From NCBI GenBank assembly GCA_016872875.1, contig VGYW01000007.1, positions 1-45,611 of the forward strand: 45,611 nt of DNA, given 5' to 3'. Made by a program: the position numbers and the translations under genes. Numbering within the stretch: the stretch's first letter is position 1; the number at the start of each line of letters is the position of its first letter. The DNA is from Planctomycetota bacterium (GTDB lineage Bacteria; Planctomycetota; PUPC01; DSUN01). The notes beneath the pieces are model-generated. The model was not told the origin of the DNA. It worked only from the letters and a program-made list of their open reading frames with translations, and made no database searches. Below, piece by piece: positions 7,344 to 16,944 of the stretch.

Positions 7344-9896
7344 GTGGCGACGCCGACATCTCTGCGACGCTGTGGCAGGCTGAGGTGGGCCTGGCTGCTG
7401 GGGTGGAGTGCCCTGGCCTGTGGATTCGCGCTGACGCTTCTTTTCGCCGGAGCCGCGCCGGCTCTCGGCGAGGGGGCGCCGGCTGACCCCGCCAGCCTCC
7501 TCGAAAGCCAACGCGAGAAGCTCAAGGCCCAACAGGAGCAGCGGGACCGCGAGTTCCGCTCCCTCATGGAAGAGGGCCGCGCGCTCCTCGCCCACCGCGC
7601 CTACGACCAGGCCAAACGGGTGCTCGCCCGCGCCGCCAGGCTGAAGCCAGAGGATGCGGACTGCCAGCGCCTCCTCGCCCAGGCCGAAGCCGCCAGCCCC
7701 GCTCCCGCCAGCCCCGAGCAACTCCTCAAGCAGATGAAGGACGAGCAGAACGGCAAGAACGCCCACCTCCACGTCCAACTGGAGTCCAGCCTCTTCGAGG
7801 CCGGCGAGGCCCTGAAGGCGGGCGACCACGCGCGTGCCATCGCGCGGGCCGAGCGGGTGCTCGACAGCGTGGGGGTGCTCTCCGATGCCGAGCGCGCGGC
7901 GAGGCTGCGCGCGGGCGCCGACGCGATCCTCACTGCGGCCCGCGCAGCCGGCGAGAAGGCGCGGAGCGCCGAGCTCGCAGCCGTCCGCTCCGCCCACAAG
8001 GAGCGCGCCGCCCAGGACAACGCGGCCGCCGTCGAGGGCCTCAGGCGCCAGGGCTGGGCTCGCTACGACACGGGCGACGCCGAGGGCGCTCTGGCCGCCG
8101 CCGAGGAGATGCTGCGCCTCGACCCCGGCAACGACAAGGCCCGCTGGCTCCGCCAGGAGGCCCAACGCCTCGCCGACTCCCGCAACGACGTCGCCTCGCT
8201 CCGCAGCCAGCGCCGCGAAGGCGAAGGGAAGCTCCTCAAGGATCAGGTCGACTCCGAGTTCAAGGACGTTGCGAACGCCAAGGCGAAGATCATCCTGCCC
8301 GCCAACAAGGGCCGGGCGAGGGACTACTCCTCGCGCGGCGAGCACGCACTCGAGGCCTGGGAGCAGCAATACAGGGCCAAGCTGCGCCAGCCCGTCGAGT
8401 GCGAGCTCCGCAACGCCACCATCGCCGAGGCCTGCCGCTACCTCTCCGAGGCCTCAGGCTGCACGATGGTCGTTGACCCAAAGGCGGCCGAGAAGACCGA
8501 GCGGGTGAACTTCGCCAAGATGAACCTGAGCCTCGAGCATTGGCTCAACTGGGTCACCCGCGTCACGAAGACCAGTTACACGCTGCGCGACCACGCGATC
8601 CTCATCACGGCCCCAGGCGGCCTCCTCGACCAGCCCGTGACCAAGAACTACGACGTCAGCAGCCTCCTCATCCCCATCCGCTGCATCCGCACGACGTTCA
8701 GCGGCGGCACCCAGAACGACGAGCAGAGCTGGACGAACCGCGAGGTGGTCGGCTCGGCACGCCCAGTCGCCCGCCAGGAGGAGACCAAGCTGGTCGCCGA
8801 AGACGTCCTGGGCGAGGACCTGGCGCGCCTCATCCGCGGCACCGTCGCCCCCGAGACCTGGGAGGATGCCCGCAAGGAAGACGTCCTCCAGGCCCGCCAG
8901 CCCTACACCATCAGCTACCGCAACGGCCGAATCGTCGTCGTCCACGTCCCAGAAGTCCAGGACCAGATCGAGCGCCTCCTCAACGACTTCCGCAAGGCCA
9001 GGAACCTCCAGGTGCACATCTTCGCGCGCTTCCTGGTCATCCAGAACGACTTCCTGGAGCGGTTCAACCTCGACCTTGTCGGCCCCGACTTTGACCTGGC
9101 GACGAACGACCTGGGCCTGGGCGTGACGACCCTCACGCCGCCGCAGACGCCGGGGAGCACCTGGGGCTTCCTCAGCGAGCCGGCCGACCCATTCCAGCTC
9201 GGCGTCAACCCGCCGCGAAGGTCCACCATCGGCTACCTCTTCAACGACTCGCGCGTGAGCGTGGGCGGCGAGGGCGAGCTGAGCGCCTCCGGCCCACTCC
9301 AGATACGCCTGCACCACCTCGGAGGCAACGAGGTCAACGCCCTCTTCGACGCCGTCGTGAAGCGCCGCAAGGGCACCATCCTCTCCGCCCCGCGCCTGAC
9401 CTGCTTCAACACCCAGCGCGCCAACTTCCAGGCCATCACCAACTTCAACTACATCCGGTCCATCAACTCCGACGGCGAGCCCGAGATCGGCAACGTGCCC
9501 GACGGCATCATCTTCGACGTCCAGCCCTTCGTCAGCTCCGACCGCCGCTACATCACCGTGGTCCTACAGCCCCAGATGCGCACGCTGCGCAACCGCGCAA
9601 CGCTACAGTCGGGCGGCTTCCAATACGCCACCAGCCTCACCATCGCCCGGCAGGTCAACCTGCCCGACACCGAGCTCCGCTCCCTCGCCACCACCGTCAC
9701 CATCCCCGACGGCGGCTCCATGCTCGTCGGCGGCCTCTCGGTCGTCCGCGAGCGCTCGGCCGAGGCCGGCGTCCCCTTCCTCAACTCCATCCCGCTCCTG
9801 CGCGCGATCTTCCGCGAGTGGACGACCTTCGACAGCCGCCAGAGCCTCCTCATCCTCGTCACCGCCGAACTCGTGCCCGACATCTTCGAGGAATGA
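7344..9896 (+). CDS. TPR-secretin A: outer-membrane secretin (PilQ/GspD superfamily)
   Basis: 850 residues. The order is: a signal peptide (hydrophobic stretch to about residue 40); a TPR-like helical region (AYDQAKRVLARAARLKPEDA around residue 90, and a second pair around 240); an STN/N0-like domain around 350-420 (ECELRNATIAEACRYLSEAS); an N1/KH-like region ending LLNDFRKAR; and the secretin beta-barrel domain from about 655 (FDAVVKRRKGTILSAPRLT). Towards the C-terminus, ATTVTIPDGGSMLVGGL and VPFLNSIPLLRAIF are the classical secretin signature. Secretins form 12-15-mer outer-membrane gates for type IV pili and type II/III secretion. The GTG at 7344 has AAGGAG at 7331-7336, 7 nt away, and begins right before the signal peptide. 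The next gene is a full paralogue. Confidence 0.9.
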   Translation: MATPTSLRRCGRLRWAWLLGWSALACGFALTLLFAGAAPALGEGAPADPASLLESQREKLKAQQEQRDREFRSLMEEGRALLAHRAYDQAKRVLARAARLKPEDADCQRLLAQAEAASPAPASPEQLLKQMKDEQNGKNAHLHVQLESSLFEAGEALKAGDHARAIARAERVLDSVGVLSDAERAARLRAGADAILTAARAAGEKARSAELAAVRSAHKERAAQDNAAAVEGLRRQGWARYDTGDAEGALAAAEEMLRLDPGNDKARWLRQEAQRLADSRNDVASLRSQRREGEGKLLKDQVDSEFKDVANAKAKIILPANKGRARDYSSRGEHALEAWEQQYRAKLRQPVECELRNATIAEACRYLSEASGCTMVVDPKAAEKTERVNFAKMNLSLEHWLNWVTRVTKTSYTLRDHAILITAPGGLLDQPVTKNYDVSSLLIPIRCIRTTFSGGTQNDEQSWTNREVVGSARPVARQEETKLVAEDVLGEDLARLIRGTVAPETWEDARKEDVLQARQPYTISYRNGRIVVVHVPEVQDQIERLLNDFRKARNLQVHIFARFLVIQNDFLERFNLDLVGPDFDLATNDLGLGVTTLTPPQTPGSTWGFLSEPADPFQLGVNPPRRSTIGYLFNDSRVSVGGEGELSASGPLQIRLHHLGGNEVNALFDAVVKRRKGTILSAPRLTCFNTQRANFQAITNFNYIRSINSDGEPEIGNVPDGIIFDVQPFVSSDRRYITVVLQPQMRTLRNRATLQSGGFQYATSLTIARQVNLPDTELRSLATTVTIPDGGSMLVGGLSVVRERSAEAGVPFLNSIPLLRAIFREWTTFDSRQSLLILVTAELVPDIFEE

Positions 9897-9935
9897 CCCG
9901 CACCCCCCTATGGCGGGGGTCGTGCATCTGCCTTG

Positions 9936-9963
9936 AATCTGTAATCTGTAATCCGGAATCTGG
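9936..9963. repeat. Four tandem 7-bp repeats between the two secretin genes
   Basis: AATCTGT (9936-9942), AATCTGT (9943-9949), AATCCGG (9950-9956), AATCTGG (9957-9963). They lie in the 86-bp gap, just upstream of the AGGAG ribosome-binding site (9971-9975) of the second secretin. No inverted partner arm is visible here. Confidence 0.75.
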
Positions 9964-9982
9964 GATTTTCAGGAGCCCCCCC

Positions 9983-12352
9983 GTGAGAACGCCGTCAGCC
10001 GTCGCCCTTCGGGCACTCGCCCTCTTCCTCTGGCCTCTTGCGACCGCGGCCAGCGCGTCGGAAGGCGCGGGCGGCGAGGCCGCCCGCGAGGCCGCCGTCG
10101 CGCGCCAGCAGCGCCTCCACGAGGCCAAGGTCCTCGCCGAGCGCGGCCGCAGCCTGGCCGGCAAAGGCCAGCACGCGGAGGCGCGCGAGGCGCTCCGCGA
10201 GGCACTGCGCCTCAACCCCGACGACGCCGCGTCCCGCAAGCTCCTCGCGCAGGCCGAGGCCGCCCTCGGCATCGCCAGCGGCGAGGGCATCCTCGCACAC
10301 ACCCGCGAGCGCCACGCCTTCACCGCCCAGGTCATCCGCCAGCAGATTCAGCTCGACCTCTTCGAGGCCGCCAAGGCCATGGGCGAGAAGGACTACGGCA
10401 AGGCGGTCCAACAGGCCGAGCGCGCGCTCGACGCCGCAGGGCGGGTGGACGACGCCCGCAGCGCCGAGGACCTCCGCGAGCGCGCCAAGGAGCTCCTCGC
10501 CAAGGCCCGCGCCGCCAGCGCCGCAGCCGCCGACAGCCGCCGGCAGGCCGACCTCGACCGCGCAAGGACGCGCGCCGCCGCCGACAGGGCGCAGACCGCA
10601 CGCGACGCCGCCGACGGACTCCGCGCCCTCAGCGCCCAGGGCAACAAGTTCCTCGATACGAAGGACTACGACAAGGCCCTGGAGATCGCGCGCGACATGC
10701 TCCGAACCGACCCCGAGAACCCCGATGCCCTGGCCCTGCGCGACAGGGCTCGGGAGGCCTCCCTCGCCTCCCTCGGCACGCGGGGCAAGAGCCGCGCGCG
10801 CCGCGAGGCCGAGAGCGGCCTCCTCGCCGCCACCGAGCGCGAGATGCAGCCCCCCAAGCCGAACACGGTCATCGAGATCGACCCTAAGCGCGCCAAGGCG
10901 CGCCCCTACGTCGAACCCCTCCAGCGCTGGGAGCTCGAATACCGCTCCAAGCTGGCCGCCCCGGTCACGATGGAGTTCAAGGACACCCCGGTGGCCGAGG
11001 CCATCGAGCAGCTCGCCAGCGTGGGCGGGGTGAACATCATCCTCGACCGCGACGCGCCCGTGGCCGATGCCCGCGTGACCATCCGCCACGCCCAGAAGAT
11101 GCCCCTCGAGGCCATGCTCCGCTGGGTCGCACGCTTCGGCAACCTCCACTACTGCCTGCGCGACGGCGCCATCTTCCTCACCGGCCGCTCCGGCAGCCTC
11201 GACGCCCCGGTCACCAAGATGTACGACGTCGCCACCCTCCTCAGCGTGCCGACCACGGCCGAGCCGATGCGCATGCCCGGGCCGGTCGAGCCGGGGCCGA
11301 AGCCCTGGCAGGTCGTCGAGGCCGCCAACCCTGACCCCGAGCCCATCGGGCGCGGGTGGGTGGACTTCATCAAGACGACCATCGCCCCCGACACCTGGGA
11401 GCGCGGCGACACCCTCCAGCAGCGAACCCCCTACACCGTCCAATACCGCAACGGCCGCATCGTCGTCGTCCACGTCCCAGAAGTCCAGCGGCAGATCGAG
11501 ACCCTGCTCAACGACTTCCGCAAGGCGCGCACCCTCCAGGTCCACATGCGCGGCCGCTTCATCAGCATCGAGAAGCGCTTCCTCGACTCCATCAACTTCT
11601 CGTTCAGCTACGGCAGCGGCACCCGCTTCCTCAACGACACGGTCACCAGCAACATGTCCCCGGTCACTGAGGTGCCGAGCCTGGCCGAGTTCGACAACTA
11701 CGCGATCGCCGGCGGCCTCGCCATCCGGTACTCCATCCTGGACGACGACTCGCTGGTCCTGCTCCTGAAGGCCGTCATCCACGAGGGCAAGGGCACGGTG
11801 CTGGAGTCGCCCTGCCTGACCTGCTACAACACCCAGCGCGCCAACATCCAGGTGCTGCGGAACCGCAACTACGTGCGGCGGGTGGGCAGCGACTTCGTGC
11901 CTGAGATAGGCAACATCCCCGAGGGGACCATCTTCGACATCCAGCCGTTCGTGAGCGCCGACCGCCGCTACATCACCCTCGTCTGCCAGCCCCAGATGCG
12001 CACCTTCGTCTCCTTCACCACCTTCACCTACGGCACCCAGGTGGTCAACCTCGGCACCACCACAGGTGGCGTCACCACCCTCGCCACCGTAGATATGACC
12101 GTCCAGCTCCCAACCACCGTCCTCCGCTCCGTCGGCACCACGGTCACTGTGCCCAACGGCGGAACCATCCTCATGGGCGGTTTCACCAACGTGCAGGAGT
12201 ATTCCGGCATCGCCACTGCCCCCTTCATCGAGGGGATTCCCCTCCTGCGCTACATCTTCCGCGCGCGCGACCACATCGAGGGGCGCCGAAGCCTCATCAT
12301 GCTCATCACCGCCGAGACGGTGCCAGACATCTTCGAGGAAGAGCAGGGCTGA
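9983..12352 (+). CDS. TPR-secretin B: second outer-membrane secretin, paralogue of the preceding gene
   Basis: 789 residues. A signal peptide is followed by a TPR-like region (HAEAREALREALRLNPDDAA around residue 65, and a second pair around 225), an N0-like domain around 330-400 (MEFKDTPVAEAIEQLASVGG), an N1-like region (RIVVVHVPEVQRQIE), and a C-terminal secretin domain with TIFDIQPFVSADRRYITLV, VGTTVTVPNGGTILMGGF and IPLLRYIFRARD. The domain order is the same as in the preceding gene and several segments are nearly identical, even in DNA (8915-9000 against 11444-11527), so this is a tandem duplication. The GTG at 9983 is preceded by AGGAG with 7-nt spacing. The N-terminal halves have diverged more than the secretin core. 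Whether the two make a mixed ring or two different gates cannot be told from sequence. Confidence 0.9.
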   Translation: MRTPSAVALRALALFLWPLATAASASEGAGGEAAREAAVARQQRLHEAKVLAERGRSLAGKGQHAEAREALREALRLNPDDAASRKLLAQAEAALGIASGEGILAHTRERHAFTAQVIRQQIQLDLFEAAKAMGEKDYGKAVQQAERALDAAGRVDDARSAEDLRERAKELLAKARAASAAAADSRRQADLDRARTRAAADRAQTARDAADGLRALSAQGNKFLDTKDYDKALEIARDMLRTDPENPDALALRDRAREASLASLGTRGKSRARREAESGLLAATEREMQPPKPNTVIEIDPKRAKARPYVEPLQRWELEYRSKLAAPVTMEFKDTPVAEAIEQLASVGGVNIILDRDAPVADARVTIRHAQKMPLEAMLRWVARFGNLHYCLRDGAIFLTGRSGSLDAPVTKMYDVATLLSVPTTAEPMRMPGPVEPGPKPWQVVEAANPDPEPIGRGWVDFIKTTIAPDTWERGDTLQQRTPYTVQYRNGRIVVVHVPEVQRQIETLLNDFRKARTLQVHMRGRFISIEKRFLDSINFSFSYGSGTRFLNDTVTSNMSPVTEVPSLAEFDNYAIAGGLAIRYSILDDDSLVLLLKAVIHEGKGTVLESPCLTCYNTQRANIQVLRNRNYVRRVGSDFVPEIGNIPEGTIFDIQPFVSADRRYITLVCQPQMRTFVSFTTFTYGTQVVNLGTTTGGVTTLATVDMTVQLPTTVLRSVGTTVTVPNGGTILMGGFTNVQEYSGIATAPFIEGIPLLRYIFRARDHIEGRRSLIMLITAETVPDIFEEEQG

Positions 12353-12454
12353 ACCTCTGGCCGCCAAATGGGCCTTAACGATCCGGAGGGGTGGAATCGA
12401 AGGCTCGGACCAGGGCGGGTGCCTACCCGCGGCCATAGGCCCCCTGCTGTTGCA

Positions 12455-12479
12455 GCGCGTCGCGCCTGGCGCGGCGCGC
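12455..12479 (+). promoter_or_regulatory. GC-rich hairpin just upstream of a ribosome-binding site
   Basis: GCGCGTCGCGCC (12455-12466), a 1-nt loop, then GGCGCGGCGCGC (12468-12479). The arms pair at 11 of 12 positions. It ends 18 nt before the ATG at 12498 and a few bases before the GAGG ribosome-binding site (12485-12488). It could modulate translation or protect a processed mRNA end (inference). Confidence 0.5.
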
Positions 12480-12497
12480 AGCCCGAGGTACCCTTCC

Positions 12498-15400
12498 ATG
12501 CGCGCTAAGGCGCTCGCTATCGCGTCTGTGGCCCTGCCGCTTGTCCTGGCCGTCACCGCCGGTTCGGCGTGCGCCGGGGCACCCTCCTGGGCGCGCAGGA
12601 TGGCTTTCGCCAATGGCCTCGCCAAGTCCTACACCTACGAGGACCTCTCCAAGTCCGTCGTGGACAGCCTCCTCGGCGACGCCGCGATCAAAGACGAGGA
12701 GAAGGCCCGCCTCTACAAGGCCGTGGCCGAGTACTACGCGGGCCTCGCCGACCGGGCCCGCGGCAAGGACGCCCTCCAGCGCGCCACCGCCTACGTCGGC
12801 AAGGCACGCGAGTTCCTCGACAAGTATGCCGACCACCCCGCCATGAAGGGGCGGCACGCCGAGCTATTCGATGTCCGCAAGCGCGTCGTCTGGTTCATGG
12901 TCACCATCGCCAAGCTCCACGCCCGCGCCCTCGACGACCCCGAGGTCCCCAAGGCCGACCACGCGAAGCACAAGGCCGAGGCGGTGAGCAACTACAGGAC
13001 CGCCATCAAGGCGTTCGAAGTCCTCGCCGCCGAGAAGAAGGCCGAGGAAGACAAGGTAAAGGCCACTAAGCCGCAGGCCAAGCAGGAAGTGGAGAAGTGG
13101 GAGCGGCGCTACAACCAGGTCCTCGCCGACCACGCCAGCGTCCGGGTCTTCGTCAACGACGCGCGCCTCGACCTCGGCAAGCTCCTCAAGAAAGCCGGCG
13201 GCAAGCCGGAAGAATGGCGGCCCCTCATCCAGGCCGCCGCCGACGACCTCAAGAAGATGCTCTACGACTTCTCGCAAGGTCAGGGCCTCGAGCAGGTCAA
13301 CCTCCGCTACGCCAAGGCCATCGTCGAGCTCGGACCCGAGAAGGACGAGGAGGCCCTCGGGCGCCTCCAGGAGGTGTGGGACAACCGCGACAAGATGCTG
13401 AGCTTCAAGGCCGTCCCTTGCGAGGCCATGGTCGTCAAGGCCTCTATCCTCTTCCGCCAGAAGAAGCATGAGGAGGCAGCCGAGGCCCTCGACGAGATGA
13501 TCGGCAAGCGCACCGGCGGCGGTTGGGACCCCGGCACCCTCGGCCTCGACCTCGTCGGCGCAAGGGTCACTGACATCCTCAGGAACCTCGAGGAAGGCGA
13601 CGCCCCCGAGCAGTTCGACGCCAGGGCGCTCTCCGAGGCATTCCTTCTCCTGGCCGAGATACAGGCCGCACGCGCCAAGGCCTACGAGGACGCCAAGAAG
13701 CCCGGCACCGAGGTCCGCCTCCTCTACGGCAGGGCCTACGAGATCGCCGTCGGCGTCTGGGACGCCCGCATGCCCGTCGAGCCCAGGCTCCTGCGCCTCA
13801 TCGAGCTCTGGCGCACCAAGGGCGGGCGCCGCACCTCGCTCGCCACCCTCAATATCATGATCGCCAAGGAGCTCAAGGACGCCGCAGCCGCCAGGGAGAG
13901 GGAGCCCGAGAAGGCCAAGGCCGCCTACACCAGAGTCGCGCGCCTCTACACCGAGGTCATCACCCGCATCAAGCCCGACGACAAGGACCAACTGCGCAAG
14001 ATATGGGAGAACATCGCCGCCTCCTACTACGCGGGCGGCGACTGCCTCAGCAGCCACAGCGCCTACACCGGCATCTCGCGCTGGTTCCCCGACCCCCTCC
14101 CGCAGGCCATCTCCTACGCTCGCTCCGCAATCGCCGTCGCCCAGGCCCACCTCGAACAGCTCACCAAGGCCAAGGCCAGCCCCGCCGAGCTCGCCTTCGC
14201 AAACGCCGTCATCAAGCGCGCCTACAGGCACTACGAGGAGGTCAGCGGCGAGCCCGGCATCCAGACCATCCTCGAGGCCCGGGAGAAGAGGAAGGCCGGC
14301 GACTTCAAGGGCGCACTCGACCAACTCCGCACCGTCCAGCCCGATGCTCGGAGCTATCCCACCGCGCTCCAGGAAATCGCCGTCACCCATCGAGTGAGGC
14401 TCGACGCGCTCCATAAGGAGCAACCAAAGGGCCCGGCAATCCAGAGTACCCTCAAGAGCTGCCTCGATGCCTTCCAGGAGTGCATCGAGTTCGCCAGCAA
14501 GACCCTCCCCAAACTGAAGGACCCAGATAAGGCCGGCGAGCGGAAGGCGCTCCTCGACGCCACCGCCCGCAGCCTCAAAGTCTACTGCGACACCCTGATG
14601 GAGGACTACGCCAACCAGCCCGCCAAGGTCATCGAGCTCACCACCGGCGTCAAGGAGAAGTTCCCAGGCATCGAAGAGATGCCCGACTATCCCCTGCTCC
14701 TCTACGGCCGCATGCACGCCGCCCACACCCTGGCCCTGGGCCGCGACCCCCAGCAGGCCGCCAACGCCCTGGCCGTCATTGACGAGGCATGGAAGGAGCT
14801 CAAGAAGTTCGATGGCTTCCGCGGGCTCCCGATAGCCTGCAAGCTGGGCGGCAACGCCTACGGCAAGCAGGCCGAGGCCCTTGAGGCCCGCGCCCTGAAG
14901 TCCACCGACGCCGCCGAGAAGGCCGACCTCACCAAGCGCGCAAACGCCCTCCGCGACCGCGGCCTCGACTTCTGGCTCGAACTCCTCGACATCGCCCCCC
15001 ACCAAACCCTCGGCACCTACTACTACGTCCTCAACCGCCTCGACAAACGCCTCCACGAGCCCAAGAGCGCGGATTACCGGAAGATCGTCCAGATCGCTCC
15101 CAAGGCCCTCGAGCTCTTCGGCAAGGAGGACGCCAGCCTCGACCAGCTCACTCGCGTCAAGCTCCTCCTCGCCTCGGCACACGGCCGGCTCGACGCCTGG
15201 CGCTCCGCCATCCCGATCCTCGAAGAGATTGACGCGGCGTACGAGCCGGACTACGACAAGCGGATGAAGGCCTACGACAAGCTCAAAGAGCTCCACGACG
15301 CTGACCCCGAGCGATACAAGGCGCTCCACGACCAGAAGCCGGCGAGCTACCCCCTGCCCATCAAGCGCCCCATCCGCCACTCGCTCCAGACCCAGACACG

Positions 15401-15758
15401 CGAGGCCCTCGGCCGCGCCTACCTCGCCGCCAACGTCAAGACCAAGGACGCACTGCGAATCTTCGCCGAGCTGGCCGGTGGCGAAACCAACCGCGACTCC
15501 CCGAAGTTCTGGGAGTACCTCTACTTCCTTTGCGAAGCCCTTCGCGTGAACGGCGAGTACGACACGCTCGTCACCCAGCTCTTCCGCGCCTTCGACGCCA
15601 TGGGCAGCAACCCGATCAAGGACGCCAAGGGCAGCCGCAGGGACTTCACCGAGCTCCTCCACACGGTTCGCAAGGAGGTTGACGCGCTGCCCGACCCGGG
15701 GCGCAAGAAGAAGCTGCTGCCCATCCTCGACGAAATCATCACCAAGGCAGGCAAATAG
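12498..15758 (+). CDS. Large exported TPR-repeat protein
   Basis: 1086 residues beginning with a signal peptide (residues 1-26, ALPLVLAVTAGSACAG). The rest is almost wholly alpha-helical, with repeated helix pairs of TPR type: alternating small residues and Tyr/Ala at regular spacing, for example ARLYKAVAEYYAGLADRA, ILFRQKKHEEAAEALDEMI and AAYTRVARLYTEVITRIKP. No catalytic domain is visible. Large periplasmic TPR proteins commonly scaffold multi-protein envelope complexes, and the position between the secretins and the ExbB/ExbD motor suggests that role here (inference). The ATG at 12498 immediately precedes the signal peptide and follows GAGG. The gene is separated from secretin B by 145 bp and followed after 19 bp by another TPR gene. 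Confidence 0.75.
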   Translation: MRAKALAIASVALPLVLAVTAGSACAGAPSWARRMAFANGLAKSYTYEDLSKSVVDSLLGDAAIKDEEKARLYKAVAEYYAGLADRARGKDALQRATAYVGKAREFLDKYADHPAMKGRHAELFDVRKRVVWFMVTIAKLHARALDDPEVPKADHAKHKAEAVSNYRTAIKAFEVLAAEKKAEEDKVKATKPQAKQEVEKWERRYNQVLADHASVRVFVNDARLDLGKLLKKAGGKPEEWRPLIQAAADDLKKMLYDFSQGQGLEQVNLRYAKAIVELGPEKDEEALGRLQEVWDNRDKMLSFKAVPCEAMVVKASILFRQKKHEEAAEALDEMIGKRTGGGWDPGTLGLDLVGARVTDILRNLEEGDAPEQFDARALSEAFLLLAEIQAARAKAYEDAKKPGTEVRLLYGRAYEIAVGVWDARMPVEPRLLRLIELWRTKGGRRTSLATLNIMIAKELKDAAAAREREPEKAKAAYTRVARLYTEVITRIKPDDKDQLRKIWENIAASYYAGGDCLSSHSAYTGISRWFPDPLPQAISYARSAIAVAQAHLEQLTKAKASPAELAFANAVIKRAYRHYEEVSGEPGIQTILEAREKRKAGDFKGALDQLRTVQPDARSYPTALQEIAVTHRVRLDALHKEQPKGPAIQSTLKSCLDAFQECIEFASKTLPKLKDPDKAGERKALLDATARSLKVYCDTLMEDYANQPAKVIELTTGVKEKFPGIEEMPDYPLLLYGRMHAAHTLALGRDPQQAANALAVIDEAWKELKKFDGFRGLPIACKLGGNAYGKQAEALEARALKSTDAAEKADLTKRANALRDRGLDFWLELLDIAPHQTLGTYYYVLNRLDKRLHEPKSADYRKIVQIAPKALELFGKEDASLDQLTRVKLLLASAHGRLDAWRSAIPILEEIDAAYEPDYDKRMKAYDKLKELHDADPERYKALHDQKPASYPLPIKRPIRHSLQTQTREALGRAYLAANVKTKDALRIFAELAGGETNRDSPKFWEYLYFLCEALRVNGEYDTLVTQLFRAFDAMGSNPIKDAKGSRRDFTELLHTVRKEVDALPDPGRKKKLLPILDEIITKAGK

Positions 15759-15777
15759 CGAGAAAGGGAGACCTTCG

Positions 15778-16944
15778 TTGCAGCTCAAGAACCCCACAAG
15801 ACCCCTCGCGTTGGCGGCCTGGGGCCTCCTGCTCCTCGCCGCCAGCCCAGCGGCCCTCGCCGGCGCCGCAGCGGCCCCGGACCGCATCCTGGTGAAGGGC
15901 GCCAAGGACCCACAGTTCCACGCCGTCACCGACGAGAACATTGACGAAGTCAAGATGGGCAACGCCAGCATCCGGGTGTCGGCCATCGTCCAGATTGACT
16001 ACTCCGACGCCCCCGAGGCCTACCGCCGCGGCCACGACAACCGCCAGCAGCGCATCTACGGCGAGGCCATCAAATACTTCACCAACGCCATGAACAACCC
16101 CCTCGCACGCAAGTTCTGGCTCCTCCCCGCGTGCAGCTACCATATCGCCCTCTGCTACCTCGATCAAGGCACCGACATGGCCACCGCCGAGGCCAGGTTC
16201 ACCGAGTACCTCCAGAAGTTCCCCAACTCCCGCTGGGTCCCCGATGCGCTCCTCGGCCTGGGCAAGGCCCTCCTGGCCACCAAGAAGCACGACGCCGCGC
16301 TCGCCAGGTTCCGCGAGCTTGTGAAGCTCGCCGAGGCCAAAGGCGAGGGCTGGGAGGAGCGGGCCGCCGCCGGCCACCTCTGGCAGGCGCGCGTCTTCCT
16401 CGAAGCCGACAAGCCCGACGAGGCCCTCCGCAACGTCAAGAGGGTCGCCGACACCATCGCCGATCCCAAGAACGACCTCGTGATACAGGCCAATACGGTG
16501 AAGGCCATGATCTTCCTGAAGCAGGACAAGCTCAAGGAGGCCATAGACCTTCTGCGCCAGCTCCTCCGGGACATCGCGCCGAGCGTGGCCGCGGAAGTGG
16601 AGGCCGGCGGCGCCGAGACCCGCATGCAGCGCACCGAGGCTCAGTGCTACAACATCCTTGGCCACGCCTACCTCAAGCGCTTCGCGGACACCAAGCAGGC
16701 CGCGGACCTCAGCGAGGCGCTCCTGGCCTTCCTCTGGACCGTGGTCCTCTACCCGCGCGAGCAGTTCAACGATGAGCGCGCCGAAGCCCTCTTCTATGCC
16801 GCGCAGTGCTTCGAAAAGCGCAAGGAGACAAGGAGGGCGACAGAGCTCCTCAACGAACTCCAGGAACGATATCCCGATAGCCCGTTCAACCGCACACCCG
16901 GCGCCGGAAAGGCCGGCGCTCCCAGAAAGGAGACCGACAAGTGA
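15778..16944 (+). CDS. Exported TPR-repeat protein (BamD/CpoB-like repeats)
   Basis: 388 residues. The signal peptide spans residues ~1-29 (LALAAWGLLLLAASPAALAG), followed by TPR repeats of the BamD/CpoB kind: FTEYLQKFPNSRWVPDALLG, LARFRELVKLAEAKGEG, ATELLNELQERYPDSPFN. The likely role is periplasmic protein-protein contact, as CpoB (YbgF) has in the Tol system. It is directly followed by an ExbB gene, and TPR genes next to TolQR/ExbBD motors are a known arrangement. The TTG at 15778, 7 nt after GGGAG (15766-15770), fits the signal peptide. The frame extends upstream into the preceding gene but without a plausible start. Its stop codon overlaps the GTG of the ExbB gene (GTGA), indicating translational coupling. 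Confidence 0.78.
   Translation: MQLKNPTRPLALAAWGLLLLAASPAALAGAAAAPDRILVKGAKDPQFHAVTDENIDEVKMGNASIRVSAIVQIDYSDAPEAYRRGHDNRQQRIYGEAIKYFTNAMNNPLARKFWLLPACSYHIALCYLDQGTDMATAEARFTEYLQKFPNSRWVPDALLGLGKALLATKKHDAALARFRELVKLAEAKGEGWEERAAAGHLWQARVFLEADKPDEALRNVKRVADTIADPKNDLVIQANTVKAMIFLKQDKLKEAIDLLRQLLRDIAPSVAAEVEAGGAETRMQRTEAQCYNILGHAYLKRFADTKQAADLSEALLAFLWTVVLYPREQFNDERAEALFYAAQCFEKRKETRRATELLNELQERYPDSPFNRTPGAGKAGAPRKETDK

Noticed and set aside
9995..15986. Very long open frames on the minus strand opposite the secretin and TPR genes (about 876 and 1040 codons)
   Set aside because: They are antisense by-products of high-GC codon usage. The plus-strand frames have signal peptides, secretin motifs and ribosome-binding sites, while the antisense products are low-complexity Gly/Leu/Val-rich without domains.
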